Shown here: positions 1-11,027 of the stretch, one piece after another
Numbering within the stretch: the stretch's first letter is position 1
Layout of the letters: every line of letters begins with the position of its first letter
DNA from: Platanthera guangdongensis
Taxonomy: Eukaryota; Streptophyta; Magnoliopsida; Asparagales; Orchidaceae
Assembly: GCA_039583875.1 (NCBI GenBank)
Contig: CM077155.1
Coordinates: forward strand, 12,379,046 to 12,443,045
Length of the DNA: 64,000 bases
Direction: 5' to 3'
Made by a program: the position numbers and the translations under genes
The notes under the pieces: generated by a model
The model's input: the letters and a program-made list of their open reading frames with translations, nothing else
Told to the model about the DNA's origin: nothing
Databases searched by the model: none

Positions 1-1746
1 GCATAAGAAACAACCATACTAGTGAAACATAAGCAGCGGTTAAGTTTGATTCCGCAAGGGTCTTTTGGTGGCGGCCTAAAGTGGAACGCACCAATAAAAG
101 CTAGCCCAATTCGGGGCCAAAATGGTCTTCTATGACCACAAAACCAAACCTGGTGGCCACCAAGGCGGAAACCACACCACCCCTTACAGAATCCTCACAC
201 AAACGCTCCTGCTATGGTTCACAATTCTCCTCGTAAAACTCACCATAACCCAAGCTAAACTCGTTCCATTTCACCGTCCTCACTCATGACTACAAGTTGC
301 CCAAGTTATGTCAAACTTGATAGCAATTAGGTTTCTACTTTTCATAAGCGAACTCCGCAAAGAACAACGCTAACCAAACCCACAAGCCTCTTCTAACAGG
401 AGTATGACATGAACAAGAAGAAATCATATGAACAAGAAAAGCTACAGGAATAAGGAAATTCAATCTACATGAATCAAATGAACATAAGAAATAATTAAGC
501 ATAGGGAAATTCGATCATTAGGCGGTAAACATGGAAGAGTTGAAGGAACAAGAGGATTCATGACTAAACAAAAATCAGCATAATAAGGCTAGTGAGGTAC
601 ATCACAAAACAAGAAGAACAAGCTAGGAAAATTACAAGAGGAAAACTAGCTATTTTACACACTCAAAGAGCAAGAAATAAGATTGGCAAGGGTGAAGAAC
701 ACCGCTTTCCTGAACCGAGATGACACCGCGACAGCTGCTCCTCTCCTTCCTTCTCTTATCTTAGCTTTGCTCCCTTGAGTTCCTTTTGGAATGAGGAAGA
801 AGATGAAGAAGAAGGTGAAATGAGGAGCAGAAATCTCTGTTTCGGCCGTATTTCCTCTAGAACCGAGCTGGTCCATTTGATCCAGAATCAAGGAAATGAA
901 CGGCACAAAAAAACCGGAAAAATTTGATTTTCGGCCCTGTCACGCCCTGTGACACGCCCGTGTCACAGGGCGTGTACCTTAAGCGGCGCTGAAAGTCGGC
1001 AAATCCAAGTTTATCCACAAGGTACACGGCCAGGTACACGCCCGTGACGGGTCGGTCACGCCCCTGACCTAGGGCATGTAACCCGTGTCTCGACATCTTG
1101 TCGTCTCAAAGTGTCGACACTCGACAAAGCTGGACACGCCCTGTGACACGCCCGTGTCACAGGCCGTGTCCCCTCTCTCGACACCCGACACTCGACACTC
1201 GACACTCGACACAGCGGGACACGGCTCGTGACACGCCCGTGTCACGGGGCGTGTACCCCATTCGTCGAGCTCAACTCGATGCAAGAAAAATTTGTCGAGT
1301 CAAGGAGGTCACGCCTCAGGTCACGCCCTGGGTCACGCCCCGACATGCCCGTGTCGGGGGGCGTGTCACACACAAAAACAACAATTTTTTCCAGTTTTGA
1401 AAAGTGTTTCTGTGTCGTCCTAGACCATTTTTGCCTTAAGGACTTTTTACCCCTTTTTGTTTTGTCAAAACTAGGAAACATGCTTCCATCCTCACTCCAC
1501 ATGTTCAATACAAAATTCCATACAACCAACCCATTTTGAGCAACCTTACCCGGGCTCGAAAAAGTGCAAGCCTTCCCTAAGAGGCCTCACCGAGTCCCCA
1601 AAATTGGACTCCGGCTTGCTGGGGAATCGTGTAACTAGGCTACCAAAACAGCCACTCGAAAGCCTACAAGAAAACCATGCTCGAACAACGGTCAAAGTCA
1701 ACGTAACGCCCATCAAGCGTATGCAATCAAAAATCCGGGGCGTTAC
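1..1746 (-). repeat. Gypsy LTR A (partial), inserted in Copia B
   Basis: On the minus strand the LTR begins TGTAACGCCCC at 1746, the usual start of Tekay/Del-type Gypsy LTRs and like the LTR of element F at 59741. The block holds the same kind of GTGTC/GACAC palindromes as the other Gypsy LTRs (935-1375). Directly to the right, at 1747, Copia protease-region sequence starts, so this is a 5' or solo LTR inserted into element B; acttg (1747-1751) is the expected target-site copy on this side. Related LTRs here are about 2.3 kb, so roughly 0.5 kb should lie left of the window. No gene is seen in it. Confidence 0.75.
935..1375. repeat. Palindrome array in Gypsy LTR A
   Basis: Repeated units of the form GACACGCCCGTGTC flanked by matching arms (CCTGTGACACG facing CGTGTCACAGG), alternating with TCGAC-rich spacers that include GTGTCGACAC near 1110 and a run of CGACACT near 1180-1210. 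The apparent reading frames across it (DTGVSQGV-like peptides on both strands) are only translations of the palindromes. Confidence 0.85.
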
Positions 1747-1797
1747 AACTTGCACCAAGCACCCAAAAGTTATTTGGGTTTTAAGGTTAAGTAATCT

Positions 1798-3069
1798 GTG
1801 TTGCAGGTGAGTCCAAGTTGTCATGCCCCAATATGGTACTTGGACAGTGGATGTTCTAGGAACATGACTGGAACAAGGGAGTTGCTGAGGGACTACACAC
1901 CTATCAAGGATGGACCTAAAGTAATCTTTGGTGGTTCAGAAAAAGGAATCATCAAAGTCTTTGGTAATATTTCTAGTAATCTAATTACTATCACTCAAGT
2001 GGCCTATGTAAAGGGTTTGAAACACAACCTCATTAGCATAAGTCAGCTGAGTGATTTAGGATATGACATCTCATTTGTCAAGAATGGTTGTCATATCAAA
2101 AGGTTAAGTGATCAAGAGATCATTTTGATAGGATATAGGAAGAGGAATGTTTACTGTCTTGACTTTGTGTGTGAGAACAATGGTTCTCCTATTTCTCTTG
2201 TAGTTGATGAGAAAGTCTCTCATTGTGTCAAATGGCACAAGAGGCTAGCCCATCTTAATTACAAGACTATTGGCCAACTCTTTAGCAAAGAGTTAGTGAG
2301 GAATGGTTCTCAATTTAAGTGTATAAAAGATGGGATATGCTCAGCTTGTCAAAAAGGCAAGCAGACCAAATCCACCTTTCATAGCCTTGAAAACAAGGAT
2401 TCTGTGAGGTGTCGATACCTCTTGCATATGGATCTTTTTGGTCCTATGTCATTTCATAGTCTAGGTAGGAAAGTCTACACATTTGTGGTAGTAGATGACT
2501 ATTCTAGATATTCTTGGGTGTTCTTCCTAAGACAAAAGTCTGAAACTCCAACTGTCTTGTATAGTTTTGTTAAACAAATTCAGAATGAGTTGGACAGTAC
2601 TGTGGTCAAAATCAGAAGTGACCATGGCACTGAATTTCAGTCTGAAAGTATAACAAAACTGTGTGAAGATTTTGGGATTTTTCAAGAATTTTCTTCACCA
2701 AGAACACCTCAGCAAAATGGTATTGCTGAAAGGAAGAATAGAACATTGATAGAGGCTGGTAGAACTCTATTGACTGACACATCTCTCCCAGAATATTTCT
2801 GGGCTGAGGCAGTAAACACTGCATGTCATGTGATCAATAAGGCTACTATCACCAAGAGCCACAAAAAGACTCCCTATGAGATTGTGAAGGGCAGAAAACC
2901 AAATTTATCCTATTTCAGGATCTTTGGTTGCAAGTGCTATATACTTAACAATGGCAAGTCTTACCTAACCAAGTTTGCTGCCAAATCCCAAGAGGGGATA
3001 TTTGTTGGGTACAGCAACAATAGTAAGGCTTATAGGGTCTACAACTTGATTACTCAAGTTGTAGAATAG
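1798..3069 (+). pseudogene. Copia pol (B): protease, GAG-pre-integrase and integrase part
   Basis: The frame opens with the aspartic protease signature WYLDSGCSRNMTG, then a GAG-pre-integrase segment (WHKRLAHLNY near codon 145, CSACQKGKQTK for the zinc-binding HHCC end) and the integrase core with VVDDYSRYSWVFFL, IRSDHGTEF and SPRTPQQNGIAERKNR, which carry the catalytic D, D and E. These enzymes process the polyprotein and insert cDNA. The frame has no ATG of its own because it continues an upstream gag-pol cut off by LTR A. It stops at 3067-3069 (TAG) just after the integrase C-terminal block; the weakly conserved linker after it (3070-3267) has a further stop at 3253. Confidence 0.9.
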
Positions 3070-3267
3070 TCTATTTATGTAGTCTTTGATGAAGCTAGAC
3101 TAATTAACAGTGAGTTGCCAAGTAGTGTATGCAGCTCTACAGGTAGAACTGAGAGGATGGATAAGCTTACCATTGCAGAAGACTCTACTACAAATCAGGA
3201 AGTAGAGCATGGTGGCTGCTGTCCAGGGGGAGTACAAGACTCTCTAGATGCATAAGAAAACCAAGAG

Positions 3268-4197
3268 GTGCAGCTTAATAAAGAGACTGAAGGAGTTCAA
3301 CCTGAAGAAAGACTACCTCCAGCAAATAAACACTTAAAGGATCATCCAGCCAATCAGATAATTGGTGATCCTAGACAAGGAGTGCAAACAAGAAGCAGGA
3401 ATCTGAGCACTGTGCTTTGCTCCAGTTTCCTATCACAAGTAGAACCAAAGAAATTTGAAGAAGCAGTTCTAGACCCTCATTGGATTGATGCCATGCAAGA
3501 GGAGCTGAATCAATTCAGAAGATGCAAGGTCTGGAAGCTTGTTCCTAAACCAAAAGACCACAATATCATTGGAACAAAGTGGATCTTCAAGAACAAGTTG
3601 GTTGAGAATGGAGTCATTGTGAAGAATAAAGCTAGACTTGTTGCAAAGGGATATAGGTAGGAAGAAGGTATTGATTTTGATCAAACCTTTGCCTCAGTAG
3701 CAAGATTGGAGGCAATCAGGATGTTTCTTGCTTATGCAACTTATCAAGGCTTTAAGGTATTTCAAATGGATGTAAAGTCAGCTTTCCTGAATGGAAATCT
3801 AAAGGAAGAAGTCTATGTAGAGCAGCCCTCAGGTTTTGTTGATCCTCTTAAACCTGATTATGTTTATAGACTTAGGAAGGCATTGTATGGGTTGAAACAA
3901 GCCCCAAGGGCTCGGTATGAAATCCTATCTAGTTTCCTCATTGAGAACAAATTCTTAAGGGGGAAAATAGACAAGACTCTATTCCTTAGGGAATCTAAAG
4001 GAAAGATAATCCTAGTCCAAATATATGTAGATGACATAATATTTGGGTCTACTGAAAGTAATCTTTGTATGAAGTTTGCAAAACTTATGCAAGGAAAATT
4101 TGAAATGAGCAGTATGGGGGAACTTAAGTTCTTCTTGGGTCTCCAAGTTAGACAGACTGAAGATGGCTTGTCATATTCCAGTCTAAGTTTACCCTAG
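3268..4197 (+). pseudogene. Copia pol (B): reverse transcriptase part
   Basis: The segment reads into the Copia reverse transcriptase: ARLVAKGYR followed by an in-frame TAG at 3658-3660 where family members have glutamine, then [30 protein letters not shown] and the catalytic [11 protein letters not shown]. The active-site YVDD pair is kept. A frameshift near 4180-4215 separates it from the RNase H part. The enzyme copies element RNA to cDNA in virus-like particles; this copy could not make a full product. Confidence 0.9.
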
Positions 4198-4217
4198 AGT
4201 TAATAAAGAGGTATGGT

Positions 4218-4967
4218 ATGAAATCATCCACTACCATGAGAACTCCTATGGGGTCAAGTGTAACTCTAAGCAAAGATGATGCAGGGAAACCTGTAGATGA
4301 AACTTTGTATAGAGGTATAGTTGGTTCCCTTCTATATTTGACTGCTTGTAGACCAGATTTCATGTATACTACATATGTCTGTGCTAGGTACCAAGCATGC
4401 CCTAAAGAATCTCATCTGACTGCAGTCAAAAGGATTTTGAGATATCTTAAGGGCACACCTTATCTAGGCCTTTGGTACACTAGGAATGGAGATTTTCTAC
4501 TAACAGGATATTCAGATGCAGATTTTGTAGGTTGTAAGGAAGACAGAAAAAGTACTACAGGAACCTGTCAATTTCTAGGAGGGAGACTAGTGTCTTGGAG
4601 CAGCAAGAAGCAGACTAGTGTGGCAATCTCCATAGCTGAGTCAGAATATGTTGTTGCAGGAAGCTGCTGTGCACAACTTTTGTGGATACAGCATCAGTTA
4701 GAAGACTTTGGTATTCAAGTAAGTAGAACACCTTTATTTTGTGATTCTACAAGTGCAATTTCTATAGCTAATAATCCTGTCTCACATAATAGGACTAAGC
4801 ACAAAGAAATTAGATACCATTTTCTAAGAGAACATGTAGAGAAGGAGGACATTTCATTAGAATATGTCAAAACAGATTTTCAAATTGCTGATATATTTAC
4901 TAAGCCTCTAGATGAAACCAAATTCAACAAGTTTAAAATTGAATTAGGAATGTTAAACTTAGAATAG
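4218..4967 (+). pseudogene. Copia pol (B): RNase H part
   Basis: Contains the end of reverse transcriptase (RGIVGSLLYLTACRPDFMYT) and the Copia RNase H: GYSDADFVGCKEDRKSTTG, SWSSKKQTSVAISIAESEYV, FCDSTSAISIANNPVSHNRTKHKEI and the terminal block ADIFTKPLDETKF. RNase H removes template RNA during cDNA synthesis. The frame is offset from the preceding one. It ends at TAG 4965-4967, the natural end of Copia pol, and is followed by a palindrome-array spacer rather than directly by the LTR. Confidence 0.9.
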
Positions 4968-4989
4968 TTTCATAAAATTGGCTAAGTAA

Positions 4990-5465
4990 AATGGTGTCGA
5001 CACAAGGAGTTGTCTGTGTCGACATATAGAAGTGGTGTCGACATTACAGAGAAATGATGTCGACACATCTAGAAAGTCTGTGTCGACACTTCAGAGAAAT
5101 AGTGTCGACGCATCCAGAGTAGGTGTCGACACATCCAGAAATGGTGTCGACACTTAGGTTCAACACAAAATTCGTCGAGTGAAGTATCGACTAATCATCG
5201 AATGCAGATGTATAAGTGTCGACACGTCGAGACATTAGAAGTAAGTGTCGACATTGTAATTGGTGTCGACACATAGTAGTAAACATTGTTGTCGAGACTT
5301 ATGTAGTAAGTGTCGACACTTTTCAACAGTGTCGACACATTTAGAGTATTTTGATGCGCCTTTTCACATTCGATTTTAGAAAGGTATAAATAGGTCAACG
5401 CCATTGTTTGTCGACACGCTTTCCTTTGTTTCGAGACCAAAACTTGTGTCGACAACTCTCTCATC
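4990..5465. repeat. TGTCGACAC array between pol and env-like ORF of B
   Basis: About fifteen copies of the palindrome GTGTCGACAC or one-base variants, spaced 10-40 bp, fill the gap between the end of pol and the env-like ORF. The same motif fills the U3 part of this element's LTR (8692-9325). The array ends around a TATA box at 5385. Confidence 0.9.
5385..5393 (+). promoter_or_regulatory. TATA box upstream of the env-like ORF
   Basis: TATAAATAG lies about 100 bp before the ATG at 5492, directly after the palindrome array. The LTR of the same element has the same arrangement (array, then TATATAAAG at 9458-9466). It is inferred to be an internal promoter for the third ORF. Confidence 0.55.
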
Positions 5466-5491
5466 TAAATTTAAGATTTCTCCAAACCCTA

Positions 5492-8282
5492 ATGGCGCCA
5501 AAGCTCGAGGAGAACGTTAATGAAGGCTATGAGTTAGTACGGAATGCATTTGACCATGCGGAACAGGAAATTACGGAGGTTGTAACCCTAATTACAGAGA
5601 ATGGGTTGGAGTATTTAGTTTCTGAGCCAACCAAGATCTGGAAGAAGGAAGTACTCGAATTCTATGGTGCAGCTACCCTTGATGATACTGGACTCAAAAT
5701 CAAGTCTGCAGTTCATGGGGTAAAAGTAAAACTCACCCAGAAGAGTCTAAGAAAAGTTCTACATCTACCAAGAACTAAAGAAGAGGAAGATGTATCTACG
5801 TCTAAGAGTAGGGATGCCTTGAAATGGTGTGGATTAGATTCAAACATGAAGATTGGATCAGTCTTTAACAGGAAAGGCATGAACATGCAAGGAAATTTTT
5901 TGTCTGAAGTTGTTGGAAAGGTGATTCTGAGCAAGCCAGGTGGGCATGATAGAATATCAGCTCACATGTTCAGTTTAATGACTAGAATCATTTTCAAGCT
6001 CAAAACTGATTGGTCAACTGTGATGTTTGATAAGATTAAGGAAATTCTGAAGAAGCCTAATCTGGGTAGGATTCTGAGTTTGTACTTGGCTGGAAGTATT
6101 CCAGAAGTCATGAACCAAGCTGGTGGTTCTAAGATAAACCACATGAGGAAAATGGACATCAGGATAATCTCAAGATGAGATCGTGTGTTAACTAAAGAAA
6201 TGCCTACACCTGAGAAGGAAACACCTCTGAAGAAGAAGAAGAAAGCCCTAGTGGCTCCTGAATTCTCTAGTAGTTTAGAGGAACAAGTGGTGTTCAGTTC
6301 AAATGAGGAAGAAGCTGATGTTACTGGAAGATCACCAGTGAGGACTGAAGATGCACAGAGGCAGGGGGAGCAACCATCTGCTAGCCCTATTCACCTGGAT
6401 CCACTCCAGGGGGAGCCTCAACATGTGGATGAGCCAACTCACTTAGACAGTGAAATGGCAACTCAGACAATTCTTGAGGTAATCAATGAAGTTAATCAAT
6501 CAATTTTCCATATTGAGGATGAATTATTAACTGAGTCTTTAATTGATGTTGATCAGCAAACTCAGTTACATAGTCAACCACCAGATGTGATCATGGAAGA
6601 TACATCTGTTGCTAATGTTGCTCCAGAAATAAGAAATTTTCCTGTGCCTTCTCAACAAGAATTTACTCTAGAAGAACTATTCCCTGATTTGGTACAGACT
6701 GCTTTTGAGGGAGAGAAAGCAGTTTTTGAGGGGGAGAAGATAGATCTTGAGGGGGAGCATGTAAAATCTCATGATAAGTCTGCAATAAATGAGAATGAGG
6801 AGCAAAGGAATGGAGCTACTAAGGACTGAGAAGGAATTGCCTCCTAGTCCTAAGGAAAGGGTAGACATTGCCAGTACTTCTGCTTCTGAGGATGAAGAAA
6901 TTGCTAGAGCCAAGAAAAGGAAGCTTATGGTCTTCAAAAGGAGTCAAAGCTACAAAAATACACTACAAACAGTTGCTCTACAGCCTGCCCCAACAATGGA
7001 TTATAGTTCTTTGTTGGTGGCCATGCAAGTGAAGTTGGATGTGCAAAGGGTAGCAATGGAGAAGTATATAGATGAAACACATAAAGATCTTCAATTCTCC
7101 TTGGCTACAGATATAAAATCTATAAGATTTGAGGTTAATCTGAATAAGAAGGAAATGTCTGACTGTTTCCACAAATGGGGAAATACAGTGGTTTACCTAG
7201 CCACTCACCAAGAGAAGATAAAGACACAGGTTGATGACATAGCTCTTAAGCAAGGCTATGTCCTGGAAAATCAGCTAAGGATGAATGATAATCTAACTGC
7301 CTCACATAATGCCATTGCTACTGAAATGAAAAATATAGCTACTGCACAGACTGCAGTCAGTGCTACTGTCAAAGAAGAATTTGATAAGCAATTACAAGAA
7401 AGCCTAACTGCTATTACAACTGCAATTGAAGATTCTCAAAAGGCTATTGCTGCACAGCTCCAGAAGTTAAAACCTTTTTATAAATATGGTATTAACTTTC
7501 TGAATACTCAGATCTGATTTCAGAAGGATGATCTTAGGGCTCATATCGAAAGAGAAGTCATAAATGGGGAGTGGGTGTTAGTCAAAGCAGGATCTGACCA
7601 TGCTAAATGGATTTCCAACAGCATCAGAGCCACCCTTGGATATCTACCCTTATGTGATGATGACAATGTTGTTGAATCTGGTATACATCCTGCTGTGTTT
7701 GGAGGAGAGCCAGCTGAAGTAGCTCAAGTAATTTACCCTCTAGCAGATTTTGAGATGATACATATGGAGGTACAATCTATGTATAGCCCTACTGAGGATA
7801 ATAAGAATATTATCATTGAGAAAGTAGACAAGCCTATGTCTGAGGCATTTTTGAAAGAGCAAGAAGCTCTCTTATCTAAGAAAAGATTCAGAGAACAGGC
7901 AGAGTTAAGGCCTGATTTTGAACAGTGGAGCCCAACATCTAGAAATATTATTCTGACTTCTTGGAAGGATGCAAAGGACAATATCCTAGTTAGGGGCAAA
8001 TGGTATTCTGAACAAGAATGGAGAAAACATGAGGCTAGGCAAGAAGCCATAGTTCAGTACAGAAGGAAGGCTAAACTGGGAAAGCTATCTCCTAATACAC
8101 AGGAGCCTAGCAAGTATTTCCCTAAGCCATATCACTATTTTGAAAGACAGAAGATAAGGGCTGAAGAGCTGAAAAAGACAGATCTAAAAGGCAAGAAACC
8201 AGTTGATGACACAGATGCTCCAGTTCAAGCCAAGATTCAATCTGGCAAGGGCATTGTCATCAAGGAGCCAGAGCAGCCATAG
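5492..8282 (+). pseudogene. Env-like third ORF of Copia B (broken)
   Basis: The start was chosen at 5492, where CTAATGGCG follows a leader ending in AAACCCTA; an in-frame ATG at 5408 lies within the array and is less likely. The product would be about 930 residues. The N-terminal part (to about residue 215) resembles the domain called putative plant transposon protein, found in extra ORFs of plant retroelements. The middle is acidic and has repeated EGE(K/H) segments. Residues around 500-650 are rich in A, T, K and Q, as in a coiled coil, and the C-terminus is basic. I see no clear signal peptide or membrane segment, so env-like refers to position only. Breaks: TGA at 6176, a frameshift near 6790-6829 and TGA at 7515; both TGA codons fit CGA decay. 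It is not a host gene. Confidence 0.7.
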
Positions 8283-8537
8283 AATAGAATGTTCTTAAGT
8301 TTACAACTTTGTAATCATTTGTATAAAATCCATGTAAACTTTTTATTAAAGAGACTTTTGATAATTGAAACAAATCTTTTATGAATGCTCATTGTGTTAG
8401 CATTATAATTGTGTGCTGAAATATTTTATATGCTTTGTTTCAGTAATTACCCTGTCATATATTATGGTTATACATCATAATGTGTATTTGTTATGAATGG
8501 TGTATATCATTGACTAAGGGTTATGACTTCTCCAAAT

Positions 8538-8547
8538 AGGGGGAGAT
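8538..8547 (+). other. Polypurine tract of Copia B
   Basis: The purine-rich run AGGGGGAGAT directly precedes the LTR start TGTTGGG; it primes plus-strand cDNA synthesis. The 250 bp between the env-like stop (8282) and this point hold no ORF. Confidence 0.85.
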
Positions 8548-10413
8548 TGTTGGGTACATTGGAAAATGTGTACCAGATTTGAAGAAGCCTCACCTTACTC
8601 AATGATATACATCAAGGTGTATTTGATGTGTTTTGAGTTTATATGTGCAGGTTAAGTAACTGCAGGATTGCAGGAAAAATTCTAAGTCCATGTGTCGACA
8701 CCCAGAGAAGCAGTGTCGACACTTATGAAGGCTTGTGTCGACACTTGGAAAACGCTGTGTCGACACTTGGAGTTATTAGTGTCGACACCAGGAAAGGCTG
8801 TGTCGACACCAGGAGAAATGTGTCGACACATACAGGCTGTGTCGACACACTGTGAAGAATTGTCGACATTAAATGTGTCGACACCTAGAAGGCAGTGTCG
8901 ACACACAGAGAACCTAAGTCGACATCAAATGTGTCGACGCTCAGCAAGCTACAACAAAGTTAAAGTAAAAGAAGTACTTGTGTCGACACAAAGGAGATGT
9001 TTCGACACTCAGCAAGTATCAACAACAAAAGAAGTTGTGTCGACACAAAGGAGTTGTGTCGACACACAGCAGAATTCAACTAAGTTTTTAAAGGAGAAGT
9101 ATTTATGTCGACACACAGAATTAGTGTCGACACATTCAACAGAAGGCTCGTGTCGACACACTCAATCAGTGTCGACACATTCAACAGAAGCAGTGTCGAG
9201 AAGCTGTTACAACAACACAAGGAGTTGTGTCGACACCATCAAGGCAAGTGTCAACACTTAGTCCACTTGTGTCGACACTTGGTCTATTTGTGTCGACACA
9301 TAATGAAGATCAGTCTCGACACTTTCAGACAGAGACCTTGATTTCAAGAAGTGACTGGATGACTTGACAGCTGCCATTTCAAACCGGTCAACTACAACTG
9401 TCAAAGCTGTTAGAAGGTTGTTAGAAGCCGGATCAGCCGGTTACCTTGAAGGAAGACTATATAAAGGCCTTTCTCCTTCAACAGAAAGGAATCGAACAAT
9501 CAACAACAATTGAGAGATCAGAAGATCAATCATTGAAGAATACAGATCCAGAGAAAACTGTAAATCAGTATTCTGAAGAAATTTCAGATTCACTTGGAGA
9601 GAGAAAACTCCAGTGATTGAAATCAAGAAAGAGATTTGTTTAATCAGATCTCTTAAGGAGTAGGTTCTGAACCAGACTGCAAAGAAAGATCCAGATTTAA
9701 TTCTCTATCTTAAGAAGGAAGGTGCCAGGCGGTCTACTTCAAGAAGATCAACTTTTACTGAGTTCAGACTCAAGAAGCCTTGAAGAAAGCAAAGACAAAG
9801 TTGATCTCAGGAATCAGTACTATCAAGAACTGATCAAGAAGGTTGCCCTCTTCATTCTCTCAGACAGAGTGGTGATCTAAAACTTGTTATTATTTCTTTT
9901 TGTAGGATCCTAAGGGATCTGAGTTGTAAGCCTAAATTTATAAAGGCTGAGGTAGGGCTTTTGAGCCTGAGTGTAGGAGAATCTATTCTCTGAGTGTAGG
10001 CCTTATTGAAGGCTGAGGTAGGGCTATTTAGCCTGAGTGTAGGTCTTGTGGAAGACTGAGTGGTAGGGCTTTGTGCCTGAGTTGTAGGAGTGGGGACACT
10101 CTGAGTTGTAGGAACCTGTTTGGGGTTCTGAGCTGTAAGATCTGAGGATCTGAGGAGAAGTGCAGAAGTTAGGCCAAATCTAGTACACTACTAGATAGGC
10201 GAAGGGGGAAAGTGGATGTACCCAAACCTTGGGGAACCACTATAAACACTGTGTGCACTCTGTATATGATTGTTACTGTGTTTGCTGTGCTGATAGCTGT
10301 AGAATTTGCATTAGCTGCTTAATAATTGAATAGTTTGTCTGCCTTTAAAGCAAAAGAAAAATTACACCTATTCACCCCCCCCCCCTCTAGGTGGTTAGAC
10401 ACATATTCTTTCA
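8548..10413 (+). repeat. 3' LTR of Copia B
   Basis: The 1866 bp LTR runs from TGTTGGGTACATT to ATTCTTTCA. It carries the palindrome array (8692-9325), a TATA box (TATATAAAG, 9458-9466), a set of repeated GAGTGTAGG/CTGAGGTAGGGC segments (about 9940-10150), and the run of Cs followed by CTCTAGGTGG near its end that is typical of SIRE-type LTRs. ccagc at 10414-10418 is the expected target-site copy. A solo LTR of this family lies at 22206-23882 on the other strand. Confidence 0.9.
8692..9325. repeat. TGTCGACAC array in the LTR of B
   Basis: About twenty copies of TGTCGACAC(A/C/T) or close variants within 630 bp, spaced irregularly. Because the unit is palindromic and lacks stop codons, it creates a spurious 189-codon open frame rich in VST and VDT. 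Confidence 0.92.
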
Positions 10414-10938
10414 CCAGCCTTGAACAGATGTCACAAAGGCAACATACTCCTTCTGCAAGCCGCGGATTATGTGCCTTTTCATCTTAGCCTCAGAGATAGG
10501 CTTATCAGGATCAAGTGTTGACAGCTCAGCACACAAGCTCTTCATCTTCAGAAAGAATTTTGAGATGGTCAGGTCTCCTTGAGTTGTCCTGGCCAACTCA
10601 TTCTCCAGAAACTGAAGTCTAGCTACATTCTTACAATTAAACAACTCATCAATAGTTGTCCAAATATCAGCAGCAGACTAACATCTAATGATGTGATCAA
10701 ACAGTTCTAGTGACACGGCCCTCTTGATAACAAACTCCGTCTTAGCATTTGTTTTCCTCCAGAGCCTCACCTGCTCAGCAGTACCAAACGCAGCAGTCAC
10801 TTTCTGTCTGTCGTCACCACCGACGACCTCCCATAGCTCCTCACCTAGAAGGTAACTCTTCATGTACGACTTCCACTTCTTAAAGTTAGTCGGCGTTAAG
10901 AGTTCAATACCAAGACCTCTTGTGTAGCTTACTTCCAT
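10414..10938 (-). pseudogene. Copia D gag, truncated by insertion of B
   Basis: The minus-strand frame starts at ATG 10938 (MEVSYTRG), close behind the LTR and PBS. It matches the gag of element J part by part: NFKKWKSYMKS, the LWRKTNAKTEFVIKRAV segment and FLKMKSLCAELSTLDPD of the UBN2/gag-polypeptide type. A stop near 10678 splits it. It ends abruptly at 10414, where Copia B was inserted within the codons for the QGW that J has at 34627-34635. Gag forms the particle shell. The rest of D lies left of the window, beyond B. Confidence 0.85.
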
Positions 10939-11013
10939 TGCAACAACCGTTGGTTAAGCTTCCAGAAGCACAGAGCAACAACAATCGTTGATCACCGCTC
11001 AAGCAACTGAACC

Positions 11014-11027
11014 TCCCTCTGATACTA
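11014..11027 (-). other. Primer binding site of Copia D
   Basis: Reading on the minus strand, TAGTATCAGAGGG follows the LTR end directly; it resembles the initiator-Met tRNA complement TGGTATCAGAGC. Confidence 0.65.

Larger units (their letters stand above)
1747..10413 (+). mobile_element. Copia element B (SIRE/Maximus-like, with env-like ORF), 3' portion
   Basis: Order from left: protease, integrase, reverse transcriptase, RNase H, array spacer with a TATA box, long third ORF, polypurine tract, 3' LTR. An extra ORF after pol is known for SIRE/Maximus Copia elements. The gag and 5' LTR are not in the window; Gypsy LTR A sits at its left edge. The right end at 10413 abuts ccagc and then the interrupted gag of element D, so B inserted into D. 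Several stops and frameshifts mark it as inactive. Confidence 0.85.

Noticed and set aside
8692..9261. 189-codon frame of VSTP/CVDT repeats, and similar ones at 12566, 16577 and 23257
   Set aside because: Produced by the TGTCGACAC array within LTRs; not a gene.
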